From: Cymodocea nodosa | Taxonomy: Eukaryota > Streptophyta > Magnoliopsida > Alismatales > Cymodoceaceae | NCBI GenBank assembly: GCA_036874045.1 | Contig: JAZBRI010000003.1 | Location: 17,957,501-18,021,500 of the forward strand | DNA length: 64,000 bases | Direction: 5' to 3' | The notes under the pieces: generated by a model | What the model saw: the letters and a program-made list of their open reading frames with translations, nothing else | Database searches by the model: none | Told to the model about the DNA's origin: nothing | Program-made: the position numbers and the translations under genes | Shown here: piece by piece, positions 52,391 through 62,815 of the stretch | Position numbering within the stretch: the first letter of the stretch is position 1 | Layout: every line of letters starts with the position of its first letter

Positions 52391-53509
52391 ATTAAGAACA
52401 TGATTGAAAAGTAGGAACAAATGGAATAAATGTATCAGTCCAAGCAAACTTTTTAGGCATAGTTCTTCTTGCTATTAATTCTATTTTCATGCAATTCTTG
52501 CTCCTTCTTAATTTGTAAACATATAATATATTATAAATTCCAAATACAAGTGTATTACCATTAATGATATGAAATGCAGAAAGGGATCCTTTTTAGTTCC
52601 AAGGTAATGTAGCAATTTCTATTTCTACATCTATTTCAATATACTCCTCTTCCCACTTCCATTCATTAATATCTTCCATAATTCATATTTGAAATTTCAT
52701 CAATTCATCCTACCATCTTATCAGACATAAAGTAGGATCATCTTCTTCATTATACCACATTCCTATTTGAATTTTATTAAATTCTGCAGATGGTGGTTTA
52801 GCTATATCACTCGGTATAGGTAAAATTTCTATATATTCATCACAACTGTCTATGCTCACTATGTATAAATTAGATCCAAATGCAATTAATATATCTGTGA
52901 CAAGATATATATATCCATCAAGTATGACATGTGTTCGAGATATATCATAATATTTTCATTTCAAGATCTATTCAGAAAATTATACACACTTAAGCGTAAA
53001 TCTTCACCCCAATTTCCTGTAGGTCTCCAATAATATAATTTTTCAGGAATTGCAGAATATTTATCAGAAAATATTAAAGCTGACCTACAATTTACAGTTG
53101 GTACTTCAAATCTATTAGGTCTTCTTATATTCCATTCTTCTCCTGTTATAGGATTTCTTATCAAAATATCAGGTAATAATAAACTTGCATACCTTGGTCT
53201 TGTCCTGTATATGATTAATCCTTCATCTATCCCCATAATATGATTTATTCCTTCTAATGTATTGGGTGGAATTCCAGTAGTTTCTTTCATCGCAAGATAT
53301 TCATGAGTATTTGAACTACGATTAAATGACCTCCATATGAATCTATCTCTAATCTTAGTCATTTTTGCAACTTGTAGTCCCTAAAAATATTTTTCTTCAA
53401 TATAGTTTTTAATTTCCTTTGATGCACAACATAACCTGCACAGATCTTTAGCTGACAAGTTACTCAGTACTTCCCTTAGTGCATCCAACGGTAATTGCAT
53501 CAATTCCAT
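52391..53509 (-). pseudogene. X: captured F-box protein gene
   Basis: 373 codons in one frame from ATG at 53509, with stops. Residues 5-50 form an F-box: LPLDALREVLSNLSAKDLCR then LCCASKEIKNYIEEKYF. It is followed by a region like plant F-box-associated domains (IDEGLI/IYRTRPRY-type strand, GEEWNIRRPNRFEVP, KLYYWRPTGNW), roughly 370 residues as in plant F-box proteins. Such proteins are substrate receptors of SCF ubiquitin ligases. The C-terminal part (52960-52391) has stops, so this copy is probably inactive. It lies between gag and the purine tract. A sister copy in Y occupies the same position. Confidence 0.75.
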
Positions 53510-53518
53510 TTGTTGATT

Positions 53519-53520
53519 CT
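53519..53520 (-). other. X: candidate splice acceptor before F-box ATG
   Basis: TTGTGTTATATAG|AATCAACAA then ATG. The same nine-base leader and an AG acceptor precede the F-box ATG in Y (62805-62806). The pairing donor candidate is at 55072-55071. Confidence 0.45.
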
Positions 53521-53574
53521 ATATAACACAAACAAAAATTTAGCAAAGACAAAAAATTAACATAACTATTATAC

Positions 53575-53640
53575 ACCCTCGTGGAGTTAAGGCATAACTC
53601 AACGGACTAAGTTCGTTGAGTTAAGAACTAACTCTACGAT
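53575..53640. repeat. X: palindromes between gag and F-box gene
   Basis: CGTGGAGTTA, TAACTCAACGG, CGTTGAGTTA and TAACTCTACG occur in succession. Confidence 0.65.
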
Positions 53641-53699
53641 ACTATTAACTAAAAATAAAAACACATATACATACAGATAGTTACTTCAGATATGCTGCT

Positions 53700-55043
53700 T
53701 CATTCAGCTATCCTCCTAGAAGAGGTATCAATTTCATTAACCGTTTTATTGGCAGGATTAGGTATAGCTTGTATTGGCAATCCTCTAGTAGGTCTAACTT
53801 CCATTGGTTCCTTCTGTCTAAGTGGTATATTTCTATTTTGATTTTGAATTGCAGCACTTCCAAATACAAAATCTAGATGATTGTTTAATTGTTGGATTAT
53901 CTTTTCTAATTTCTCTATTCTAGATCCTTGTTCCAGTAATGCTTCATAACTTATATTCTTCTCATTCACATTTTCTCCTCCCTGGAAATTGTTGTTTCTC
54001 CAAGATAAATTTGGGTGATTTCTCTAATTAGGATTATAAGAATTTCTCAAGTTATCTCTCTGGTTTCTAGCATAAATAATATTTAAATCATTTATGTTTG
54101 CATTCTTTTCTACTAGCTTTTGATTTAATGATAACTCTTCTATTTTCTTTGTTAATTCAATTAATTTAACCTCAAGCATAGTACTTGAATCTATTTCATG
54201 CATTCCTCTTGGCAATATTTTTTTATTTGCAATAGCTTCAGCCGAGTTTTCCCACTATGCAGTTCTTTTTGCAAAGTTTTCTAAATATGCCCATGCTTCT
54301 TCACTACATAACTTTAAAAATCCATTTTGACAAGTAGATTCTAATAAAGATTTCATTGAAACATCTATGCCTTCATAAATTATACCTATTAATTGTGCCT
54401 TACTCATTGCATGATGTGGACATTGAGTCAATAAATCTTTAAATCTTTTAAAATATTTCCAAAATGATTCTCCCTGTTTTTGGCTACACATTAATATTTC
54501 TTTCTTCTTTCTAATCGTTTGATGTGTTGGATAATATTTTTACAGAAAAATAGAGCAAAATTCAGTCCATGTAGAAATTGAATCAGGCGATAGAGTATAT
54601 AACCATCTCTTAGCTGTGTCTTTTAAAAAAAAAGGGATATATCTAAGTTTAATAGCATCTATACTTATGTTCGACATTTTCATCATTTGACAAACTTCAT
54701 TAAATTCTCTAAGGAAATAATAGGCATCCTCTCTTTCTAATCCATGAAAATGTGGCAATTGACTAATATAATTAGATTTCAGTTCAAACCTATCTCCCTC
54801 AAAGTTTGGCAATCGAATTCAAGAAGGTTCATCAACTAATTTTGGATACAGAATCTCTCCTAATGGTTTTTCTACTGAAGCAGCTATCTCTACGTTCTCT
54901 TTTAAAGAAAGGTTAGCTACACCCCAACGAATTTAGTTAAAGTTCAGTTCAGAAAATTTTTCAGTACTCCTCTGCAATGAAAATTCCTAGGTAGGTATTC
55001 TTACTAATCGTTTAGTGCTCAAAGAACGAGTCCATGTGCTCAT
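53700..55043 (-). pseudogene. X: gag
   Basis: 448 codons in a single frame with several stops, start MSTW at 55043. It contains an Athila-type gag core: LPNFEGDRFELKSNYISQLP, LKDTAKRWLYTLSPDSISTW, a FWKYFKRFKDLLTQCPHH motif and SEEAWAYLENFA. A coiled-coil tail follows. No zinc knuckle was seen. Gag lies downstream of the third ORF, not next to the PBS as in ordinary elements. Confidence 0.85.
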
Positions 55044-55600
55044 AAATAAATAGCAGAAGATTAATTACATACCAGTCTGAAGCTTTCCATTCAGTAAATA
55101 TTTGTTGTCGAATGAATTCGAATCAGCTGCTTCGCCTTCCAGTTCCTCCAACGCATTCTCCTTTCTTTTAAAAGTGTTAGTAACTCGTAAATAACATTCT
55201 GATTTATATATATAATGTACATCCATAAAGTGAATAAATCTCGTTGCAAGACATGTTCTTGCAATGTGCATCGTGGTTCCTATTTTTATGGGTACGTGTA
55301 CCACTATTAATTTCAAATTTTAGTAACCGCTAAGCCGACGAAGTTTCGTTCGTGGTTAAAAGAATAACTGTTCTGCTTAATCCACGAACTAACCTCGTTG
55401 AGTTACAGATAACTCAACGGAACACAGTCAGTTACTGTTGCTAACTCCATAGACTAACTTTGTTGAGTTACAGATAACTCAACGGAGTGACCTTATATTA
55501 TATTACTGACCTCGTGGAGTTACGACTAACTCAACGAACTTACTTCATTGAGTTAACACTTAGCAACCTCTAAGTTTTACTCTCATAAGTTCCTATCTGT
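55044..55600 (-). promoter_or_regulatory. X: palindrome array, TATA-like box and gag leader
   Basis: 55376-55565 carries four to five palindromes of the CGTTGAGTTA ... TAACTCAACG type. A TATATATAA-type box is at about 55204-55216. A donor-like CTG|GTATGTAA is at 55073-55066, just before the gag ATG. All are conserved in Y. Confidence 0.5.
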
Positions 55601-55971
55601 TTTTTTTTTTTCTTTTAACTGAAATAAAGTTAAATCTATGTCATTAATGCATCATTCTAATCAAAATTCATTTAAATCTGAACATTATATAAAGATTTAA
55701 CTTGTAGGTCATTTTATGTTATACAGAATTTACATTTTACCTTGCAACATGCAGAAATTTTTAAGCATTTATCCTGTCATTCAGCAAATTGTAAATTTGT
55801 TACATATTCATTCATAAAGTTCCACAAATTACATAATATTCAATAAATTCCATTCATTTCACATCCAAAACATGTATGAAAATTGCACTTGAAAAATTAT
55901 ATTCATTAATATGAATCAATTACAATACAAGTACATCATACAATTTTACACAAGTAGACGAACAATACAAT

Positions 55972-58347
55972 TTAATCTCTATTCCTAAGTTCATCTACTT
56001 CCTTCTGGAGTTTTTCTAATTGAAGTTCTAATTGACTAATTCTTTCTACAACTCCTGTAATGCCTCAAGAAGGTACAGCTATCTCTGGAGCTACAAAATT
56101 TCTGTATTCTTTCACTGAAATGGTTCTTGATCTGATCTTTTTTGATGTCCATTTAGTGAAGTCGATACAGTCCACCATTAGTAGTGGAATCAAATCTCCA
56201 TAAAACAATTTTTTCTTTACTATTTTCAACTTGGAGATAAAAACTACAGGCCAATTTATTTGAATCCTATTTACAACTGCATATGTGGCCCATTTGACAA
56301 ATTAACTTAATTCTATGTCATGGCCCTATCGTTGATAGACATTTTTAATCAAAATGTTAGCTACCATGTGTGCTTTACCACTTAAATGCTTCAATCTGTT
56401 TAATAAAGGCATACCAGGATTGATAGCTAAACAATCCTTAATTTCCTGTTCAGTCCACTCGACAACAGTTGTGTCTTCCAAAATTTTTAGTCCTTCATTC
56501 TTCAATCCAAAAATGTTGTGGAGAAGCTTTGGTGTTATCTGTACATCAGCTTCCTCCACGTTTGAAATTAATCCTCATTCTCTTTCTCTTAAATTTGCAT
56601 AAAAATAGGGCACTAAATTCTCATATACTACATGCCCTCCTTCTTGAGAAATGAATTGCAGTAGACCTTGGAATTCAAATAGATCTTTGATTTCTTGCAT
56701 TTCATCCCAATTTACTGGTCTACTGTAAATAATGTCATAACCCCTTATTTCTTGGTATTTGGTATAAGCTTCCTGACTACAAAAATGTACTTCATTCAAA
56801 ATTGTTGTTTCAGTCGGGTCAAGAAGGTGACTTTGTTGTTCTAGAGGGGTTTGCTCTTGCTCTTCCTCTTCTATGGGCTGCATTTGAACATTCTCTACAG
56901 ATTCCTGAATTTTTGCTTTTGCTTCAGTCTGTGGTGGTGAGCTAGCAGAACTCTCCACTCTGTCTTGAATTCTTTCCATAAATTGTTGAAAAGTTTCTTG
57001 CTCTTCAATGGAATCTGTGAAATTATTTTTGTCTAAATGGCTTCTTTCAGCCTCTTCATCTTCTGCTCTTTCTTCTTCCTCCTGACTACCAATCTATTCT
57101 TTCTAATTCTATAACAGATTGGGATGGAGTCACGGGCAATTCTGTTTCTGCCCTAATTTCTGTTTCTTCTTGTACAAGTTGTAGACTAATTTCAGCTTGA
57201 TTTTCTTCTTTTCTTTGCTACTGCTGCTGTAGCTCCTACTCCTCCTCAGAACCGGATAGCAGGTTTATAAAAATTTACTCCACAGACCTTGTAAAAATTA
57301 GTACTTCAGATTTAATCTCTTCTTGATAGTCAGACACTATCTCTTTTCCTTTCCTTTTTCTAATTAATTGTGCCTATTCTTCCTCTTCTTCTTCTGAGAT
57401 TAAATCTACAAAAGTAGGCTCTACAGGCCTTCGAGTCATAGGTACTGGCTCTTCCTGTTTAACTTTTTCTATAATTACTGGTCTCGAAGGACCAGCCTCA
57501 TCTCCTTTTGCAGCAGGTTTGGTAGTAGCTTCTTGATGCTGTTCCATTTTGATTTTATATTGGGCTTTCAACTTTTCTGCAGCCCTCTTTTTGTAAAGTG
57601 CATCAAACACTAGGTGTGCTTTAGCCACTACCAAATCTTCTGATTCTCCTTGGTTTTTCCCAACTTGAACCAGTGCTTGAAATTCCTTTAACTCTTCTTC
57701 AATCGAAGGCCCCATCATTTCTGCTTTTGCCAACGGCTTAAATGGTGGAATTGAAGGTCCTAGCTGTTGTTCCTCAGGAACAAGTCTTTTAGTAGTCGGC
57801 TCTTCCTATTCTTCAGTTGCCTTTTGTTGTTCCTGCCGCCATATTTCCCAACTTCCTCGACCAGCAATGTGTTTCTTAAACCATAATTTGGCTTTACGTT
57901 GAATTAGCTCTAAGGCTACTTCATTGTTTAGCCGGATTTTTCTTTCTTTGCTTACAGTAATTTCTGTTGCTACTCTAATTTGTGTCTCCATTATCTGGGG
58001 TATTTGTATACCACAATCTACTAATATTCTTCTTAATCTAAAAAGTTCAGATTCTACCTTCTGTAACTCTTTTCTCTCGTCATATTTCTGATCTTCTGTC
58101 GCGTGTACCATTCTTCTGATTCCTTTAGAAATTCTGATGTATCAACAGCCTCTTCCTAGAATTCAGGTGTCATCTTCCTCATCGTGGAGTTACTCAACAG
58201 CATGGAATCACTCTGATTTCTACTGTTGTAGATTCTAAATGATTTTCCAGATAATGCCCCCAAAACCCTAGGTTTAAGATAAATAAGCCTTAAGTTTAGG
58301 CAGGTAATTGGGTCATTTCTCGAACCAACTATTACTATCTCATCCAC
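55972..58347 (-). pseudogene. X: third ORF (long coiled-coil and FEFQGL-domain protein)
   Basis: About 790 codons read over two frameshifts. The N-terminus has MDEIVIVGSRNDP. Then come a helical segment (58111-57806, RKELQKVESELFRLRRIL), an acidic and glutamine-rich middle (57733-57000), and a C-terminal domain with EIRGYDIIYSRPVNW, DLFEFQGLLQFIS, FYANL, FGLKNEG, a NRIQINW block and a closing coiled coil. Homologous to Z 36756-39050 and Y 46169-47305. Function unknown. Confidence 0.75.
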
Positions 58348-58361
58348 GGTCTTAGCTATAG

Positions 58362-58470
58362 TACTCCGTTGAGTTACAGTTAACTCAACGGAATAAACTC
58401 GTTGACTAACTCAAGACTCAACGGAGTAAGCTCGTTGAGTTAAGCGTAACTCAACGAACTTCCTATACAA
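58362..58470. repeat. X: palindrome array upstream of third ORF
   Basis: Four successive CGTTGAGTTA / TAACTCAACG type palindromes, two of them perfect. Followed toward 58720 by poly(T), TA microsatellite and GGTCGGTTGAACCG sequence. Confidence 0.75.
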
Positions 58471-58713
58471 ACAGATATAATAATAAAAATACTACACATA
58501 ATAGTTTTTCTTTTTTTTTTTCTTTTTTTTTTACCAGTTTAACCAATACTATGTTTTGGTCAGACCTAATTTTTTTTTTTTCTAAAAATTAATATACATA
58601 TTTTCTTATGTTCCGGTCATACCGATGGATCGGTCGGTTGAACCGTAACGATTTTTATATTATATATATATTTATTTATTTATTTTAATGTATTTTATAT
58701 ATATATATATATA

Positions 58714-59121
58714 TTATATAAACATAAAAACTGATTTCTTACTAAGAAAGCTCGAGTAGTCCTCTACTCTAACTTCTTTTATAATTCCAAAGGAGCTTTT
58801 TGGTGTTTTCAGAATAGGTCTAAGTCTTTGTCCATTTACTTTAAATATATTCTGATTTTTAGGATTTTCAATTTCAATAGCTCCATAAGGATAAATATTT
58901 CGAACTATGTAAAGTCCTGCCCATCTAGATCTTAATTTTCCTATATGGTTATGGAGTCTAGCCATATAAAGATATATTTCTTGTCCTATTTCGAAGCTTT
59001 TTGGAATAATTTTTCTATCATGCAAGAATTTAATTTTCTCTTTTTCACATATGCTAATTACAGGTTTCAGAAATCTTTGAGCATAAGCAAATGCCAAATT
59101 CTCAATTACAGAAGAAAACAA
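58714..59121 (-). pseudogene. X: integrase C-terminal fragment (Athila-like)
   Basis: 135 open codons containing FLHDRKIIPKSFEIGQ, LYMARLHNHIGKLRSRWAG, YPYGAIEIENPKN and FKVNGQRLRP. These are the hallmark end of Athila integrase (GKLRSRWSGP, AVEIENPKN and FKVNGQRLK in relatives). All preceding pol domains are absent, and it starts only about 75 bp after the PBS. Confidence 0.85.
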
Positions 59122-59194
59122 ACAACTCTCTCGCTATTAAAACGAAAGAGCTCTAATAGTTGCTTATATCTAGTCAATTCAATTCAATTCAATT

Positions 59195-59212
59195 CCCTAG
59201 CAACAGTGTCAT
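59195..59212 (-). other. X: primer binding site (decayed)
   Basis: TGACACTGTTGCTAGGGA, a few bases after the 5' LTR, is the usual gypsy TGGCGCCGTTGCCGGGGA with five transitions, most at CpG positions. Confidence 0.75.
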
Positions 59213-59219
59213 AAAACTT

Positions 59220-61440
59220 GTTTGTGTTTTCCCAACACGACACCAGAATATCTAATTAGATCTTCAATAATGTACCAGAAAAACTTGGATTTGTTACTTC
59301 TGTTTTTACTGAATTAATTTATCTTTATGTCTATTCTTTCTTTTAGAAGTAAACAAACAACCTTTAATATAATTTAGATATTAATTCCAATTTGTACTTT
59401 AACTGCAAGTGCACAGTGTCTATTGTATCAATGTGCAAGTGCAGGTCGATCCCATAGGGAATTGCTGAAGAACTTGAGAACCGTTCATTTGTTAATAATC
59501 AAATTTATATATTCAATAAGCTCTCCGTTGAATTACAGTTAACTCAACAAACAAAGTTCGTTGAGTTATAGCTAACTAAAAGGACTAACCTCGTGGACTT
59601 AAGTTAACTCTATGAGCTTATCTTTTCTTTTTAAATACTGCTATTTACAGAGGAATTCGGCCAACCATTGGGCAATTCTACAGATTGTAAATAACATCAA
59701 TTAAGCTCTTTAATGTTAGTAAACATTGGATTTATCATTAAGCAATACTAACATTCAGATAATTCAAACAGTAACCATTAAAATCTTTAAGTTTTTTGAA
59801 CGAACCAATTTCAGTAAATTGTAAACTAAAACAACATAAAACAATCACAACACTAACAATGACAACATTAATCATGATACAACACTCAAATACAACATAC
59901 AAACATAGATAAATTGTTTTTGGTATTTTTGTTTTAATATGAATATGGAAATGGGCGAAAGGTGAAATGTAAAGTAATCTCACTTGACAGTAAATACTTC
60001 TGACACTACTTGCAACGCGATTACACCATTGAAAATTAAACCACTTACAATTCTATCTCCTCTCCCTATAGAATCGTGAGTCCAGAATTGCAAGATAATC
60101 TTCTTTTCAGCATACAGGCATCAACTCGAAGCCAAGGCTAAAAGCTTTATGATCTCCTGAAATATGAGTCGGCGCTTGGTGAAAATGGTTTCCCTTCTTG
60201 CAACGCGATCACTCCTCACAGAGGTTGTCAGACATCGTTTTTGGCTCGGAATCGACCTGACATCAAGAAAGTATTCTCATAGACCTTCGATGGTTGGTGA
60301 TTATGGTGGTGATGGTGGTGGTAACGATGGTTGCTGTGGTACTTTACAGAATTGCCGATACTGCCTGCAGAAAGCTTGGTACTCCTCCTCTATACACACT
60401 AGCCGTCCATCGATCACACACGCACCCTTTTCTTCTTTTTCTTCTTTTCTTTTATATTTCTTTAGTAGTAACTGCTTCTACTTGAATGGTCAGTTGGATT
60501 TCCTTCATTCATATCACTGGCGGTGATTTCTTCTCCCTACGTAATACATGCAATCATGGTTTTTCTTCCAACTATCATGTTTCTGCAACCGCTATAGTGG
60601 CATATTAGAAAATAAATAGTCCATGGAGTTACAGATAACTCAACGGACTTTCTTCGTTGCTTTAACTATAAAACTTGTCCATAAATTTAACTATCCGATG
60701 CTCAGGTACATTTCAGATACTTATAAACTTAACTATCCGATGCTCAGATGCATTTCGGATAGTTACAAATAACTCACTGATATATAACTTAAGTAAATCT
60801 ACTAGATATCGACACGTGTCAGCAGCAGTTTAATCATAAAATACACATTTCGGAGAGTTACAGGTCTAACTATCTGATGCTCAGATGCATTTCGGATAGT
60901 TAGAGATAACTCACTGAAAATCCACTTAAGTCACTTTACCAGAGCATGACACGTTTCCTTATCTATTTTATAAATAAAAAGAGATTACGGAGGGTTACAC
61001 ATATAACTGTCCGATGCTCAACTGCAATTTCGGATACTTATAGATAACTCACCGAAAATTCACTTAATTCATGCATTATGGTTTTGACACGTGCACTTCT
61101 GGAAATAATAAAATATTCTTTCAAACATAACTGTTCGACAATATAAACATAACTATCTGACATGTTCGGTCTATTAAACATAACTGTCCGAAATATGTTC
61201 GGTATGTTAAACATAACTATCTGAAATATCAAAAAATTCGGATACTTAAGAATTTCACAGCCTACAACTTACCGACAGTTCAGAAATGTACTAAATTAAC
61301 ATTAATTAAGCAGATTAATCAATTAAAGCATATAACAGTGCAATTATAACATAATGGCTTAATTCTCATATGATAAGCTAAATATTATGCAATTAACCAT
61401 CATTTAACCGTTAATAATATGTACTTTTTCATTCTAAACA
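59220..61440 (-). repeat. X: 5' LTR
   Basis: 2,221 bp. It starts TGTTTAGAATG on the minus strand at 61440 and ends CACAAACA at 59220. It includes the same module array (60690-61100) and palindromes as the other LTR. Confidence 0.92.
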
Positions 61441-62661
61441 CTAACCTTTCTTTAAAAGAGAATGTAGATAAGGCTGCTCTAGTAGAAAAACCATTAGGGG
61501 AAATTCTCTATCCTGAATTAGTTGATGAACTTTCATGTATTCGATTACCAAACTTTGAGGGAGATAGGTTTGAATTGAAATCTAATTATATTAGTCAATT
61601 GCCACATTTCATGGATTAGAAAGAGAGGATGCCTATTATTTCTTTAGAGAATTTAACGAAGTTTGTCAAATGATGAAAATGCCGAACATGAGTATAGATG
61701 CTATTAAACTTAGATATATCCCTTTTGCTTTAAATGACACAGCTAAGAGATGGTTATATACTTTGTCGCCTGATTCAATTTCTACATGGACTAAATTTTG
61801 CTCTGTTTTTCTAGAAAATATTATCCAACACATCAAACGATTAAAAAGAAAAAGGAAATATTAATGTGTAGCCAAAAATAGGGTGAATCATTTTGAAAAT
61901 ATTTTGAAAGATTTAAAGATTTACTGACTCAATGTCCACATCATGCAATGAGTAAAGCACAATTGATAGGTATAATTTATGAAGGCATAGATGTTTCAAC
62001 GAAATCTTTATTAGAATCTACTTGTCAAAATAGATTTTTAAAATTGTGTAGTGAAGAAGCATGGGCATACTTAGAAAAATTTGCAAAAAGAACTATACAG
62101 TGGGAAAACTCAGCTGAAGTTATTGCAGATAAAAGAATATTGCCAAGGGGAATGCATGAAATAGATTCAAGCACTATGCTTGAAGTGAAATTAACTGAAT
62201 TAACAAAGAAAATAGAAGAGTTATCATTAAATCAAAAACTAGCAAAAAAGAATGCAAACATTAATGATCTAGATATTATTTATGCTAGAAACTAGAAAGA
62301 TATCTTTAGAAATTCTTATAACCCTAATTGGAGAAATCACTCGAATTTATCTTGGAGAAACAATAATTTCCAGGGAGGAGAAAATATAAATGAGAAGAAT
62401 ATAAGTTATGAAGCATTAATTGAACAAGGATCTAGAATAGAGAAATTAGAAAAGATAATCCAACAATTAAACAATCGTCTAGATTTTGTATTTGGAAATG
62501 CTGCAATTCAAAATCAAAATATAAATGGAAATATACCCCCTAGACAGAAAGAATCAATGAAAGTTAGACCTACTAGAGGATTGCTAATGCAAGCAAAACC
62601 TAACCTTATTAACAGAACTGTTAATGAAATTGATGCCTCTTCTTGGAGGGTAGCTGAATGA
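61441..62661 (+). pseudogene. Y: gag, 3' part
   Basis: Continues Y's gag from 48395 after the X insertion: NLSLKENVDKAALVEKPLGE, LPNFEGDRFELKSNYISQLP, DTAKRWLYTLSPDSIS and SEEAWAYLEKFAKR. Frameshifts near 61610 and 61865, stop near 62296, final stop at 62659-62661. Confidence 0.85.
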
Positions 62662-62804
62662 AGCAGTATATCTGAAGTAACTATATATTTATATAAGTTT
62701 ATTTGTAGTTAATAGTATCGTTGTGTTATGCCCTAATTCCACGAGGGTATGTAGTAGTTATGTTAATTTTTGTCTCTGCTAAATTTTTTGTGTTTATGTA
62801 ATAC

Positions 62805-62806
62805 AG
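62805..62806 (+). other. Y: candidate splice acceptor before F-box ATG
   Basis: TTTTTTGTGTTTATGTAATACAG is pyrimidine-rich and ends in CAG. The following AATCAACAA leader and ATG at 62816 are identical to X. Confidence 0.5.
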
Positions 62807-62815
62807 AATCAACAA

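Larger units (their letters stand above)
48396..61440 (-). mobile_element. X: complete non-autonomous Athila-related gypsy element carrying an F-box gene
   Basis: 13,045 bp with LTRs at 48396-50627 and 59220-61440, flanked by perfect CTAAC duplications (48391-48395 and 61441-61445). Minus-strand order: 5' LTR, PBS, integrase C-terminal fragment, third ORF, palindromes and TATA, gag, F-box gene, spacer, purine tract, 3' LTR. No protease, RT, RNase H or integrase core is present, so it must depend on another element for movement. It lies inside gag of the related element Y. Confidence 0.9.

Noticed and set aside
46169..57110. Reading 46169-48370 and 54955-57110 as arms of one giant inverted repeat.
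   Set aside because: They are the matching parts of two elements in opposite orientation (Y and X). The CTAAC duplication shows X is an insertion.
58620..58720. TA microsatellites (also 20985, 22238, 51100) considered as origins or regulatory sites.
   Set aside because: Simple repeats expected in AT-rich plant DNA, with no supporting context.
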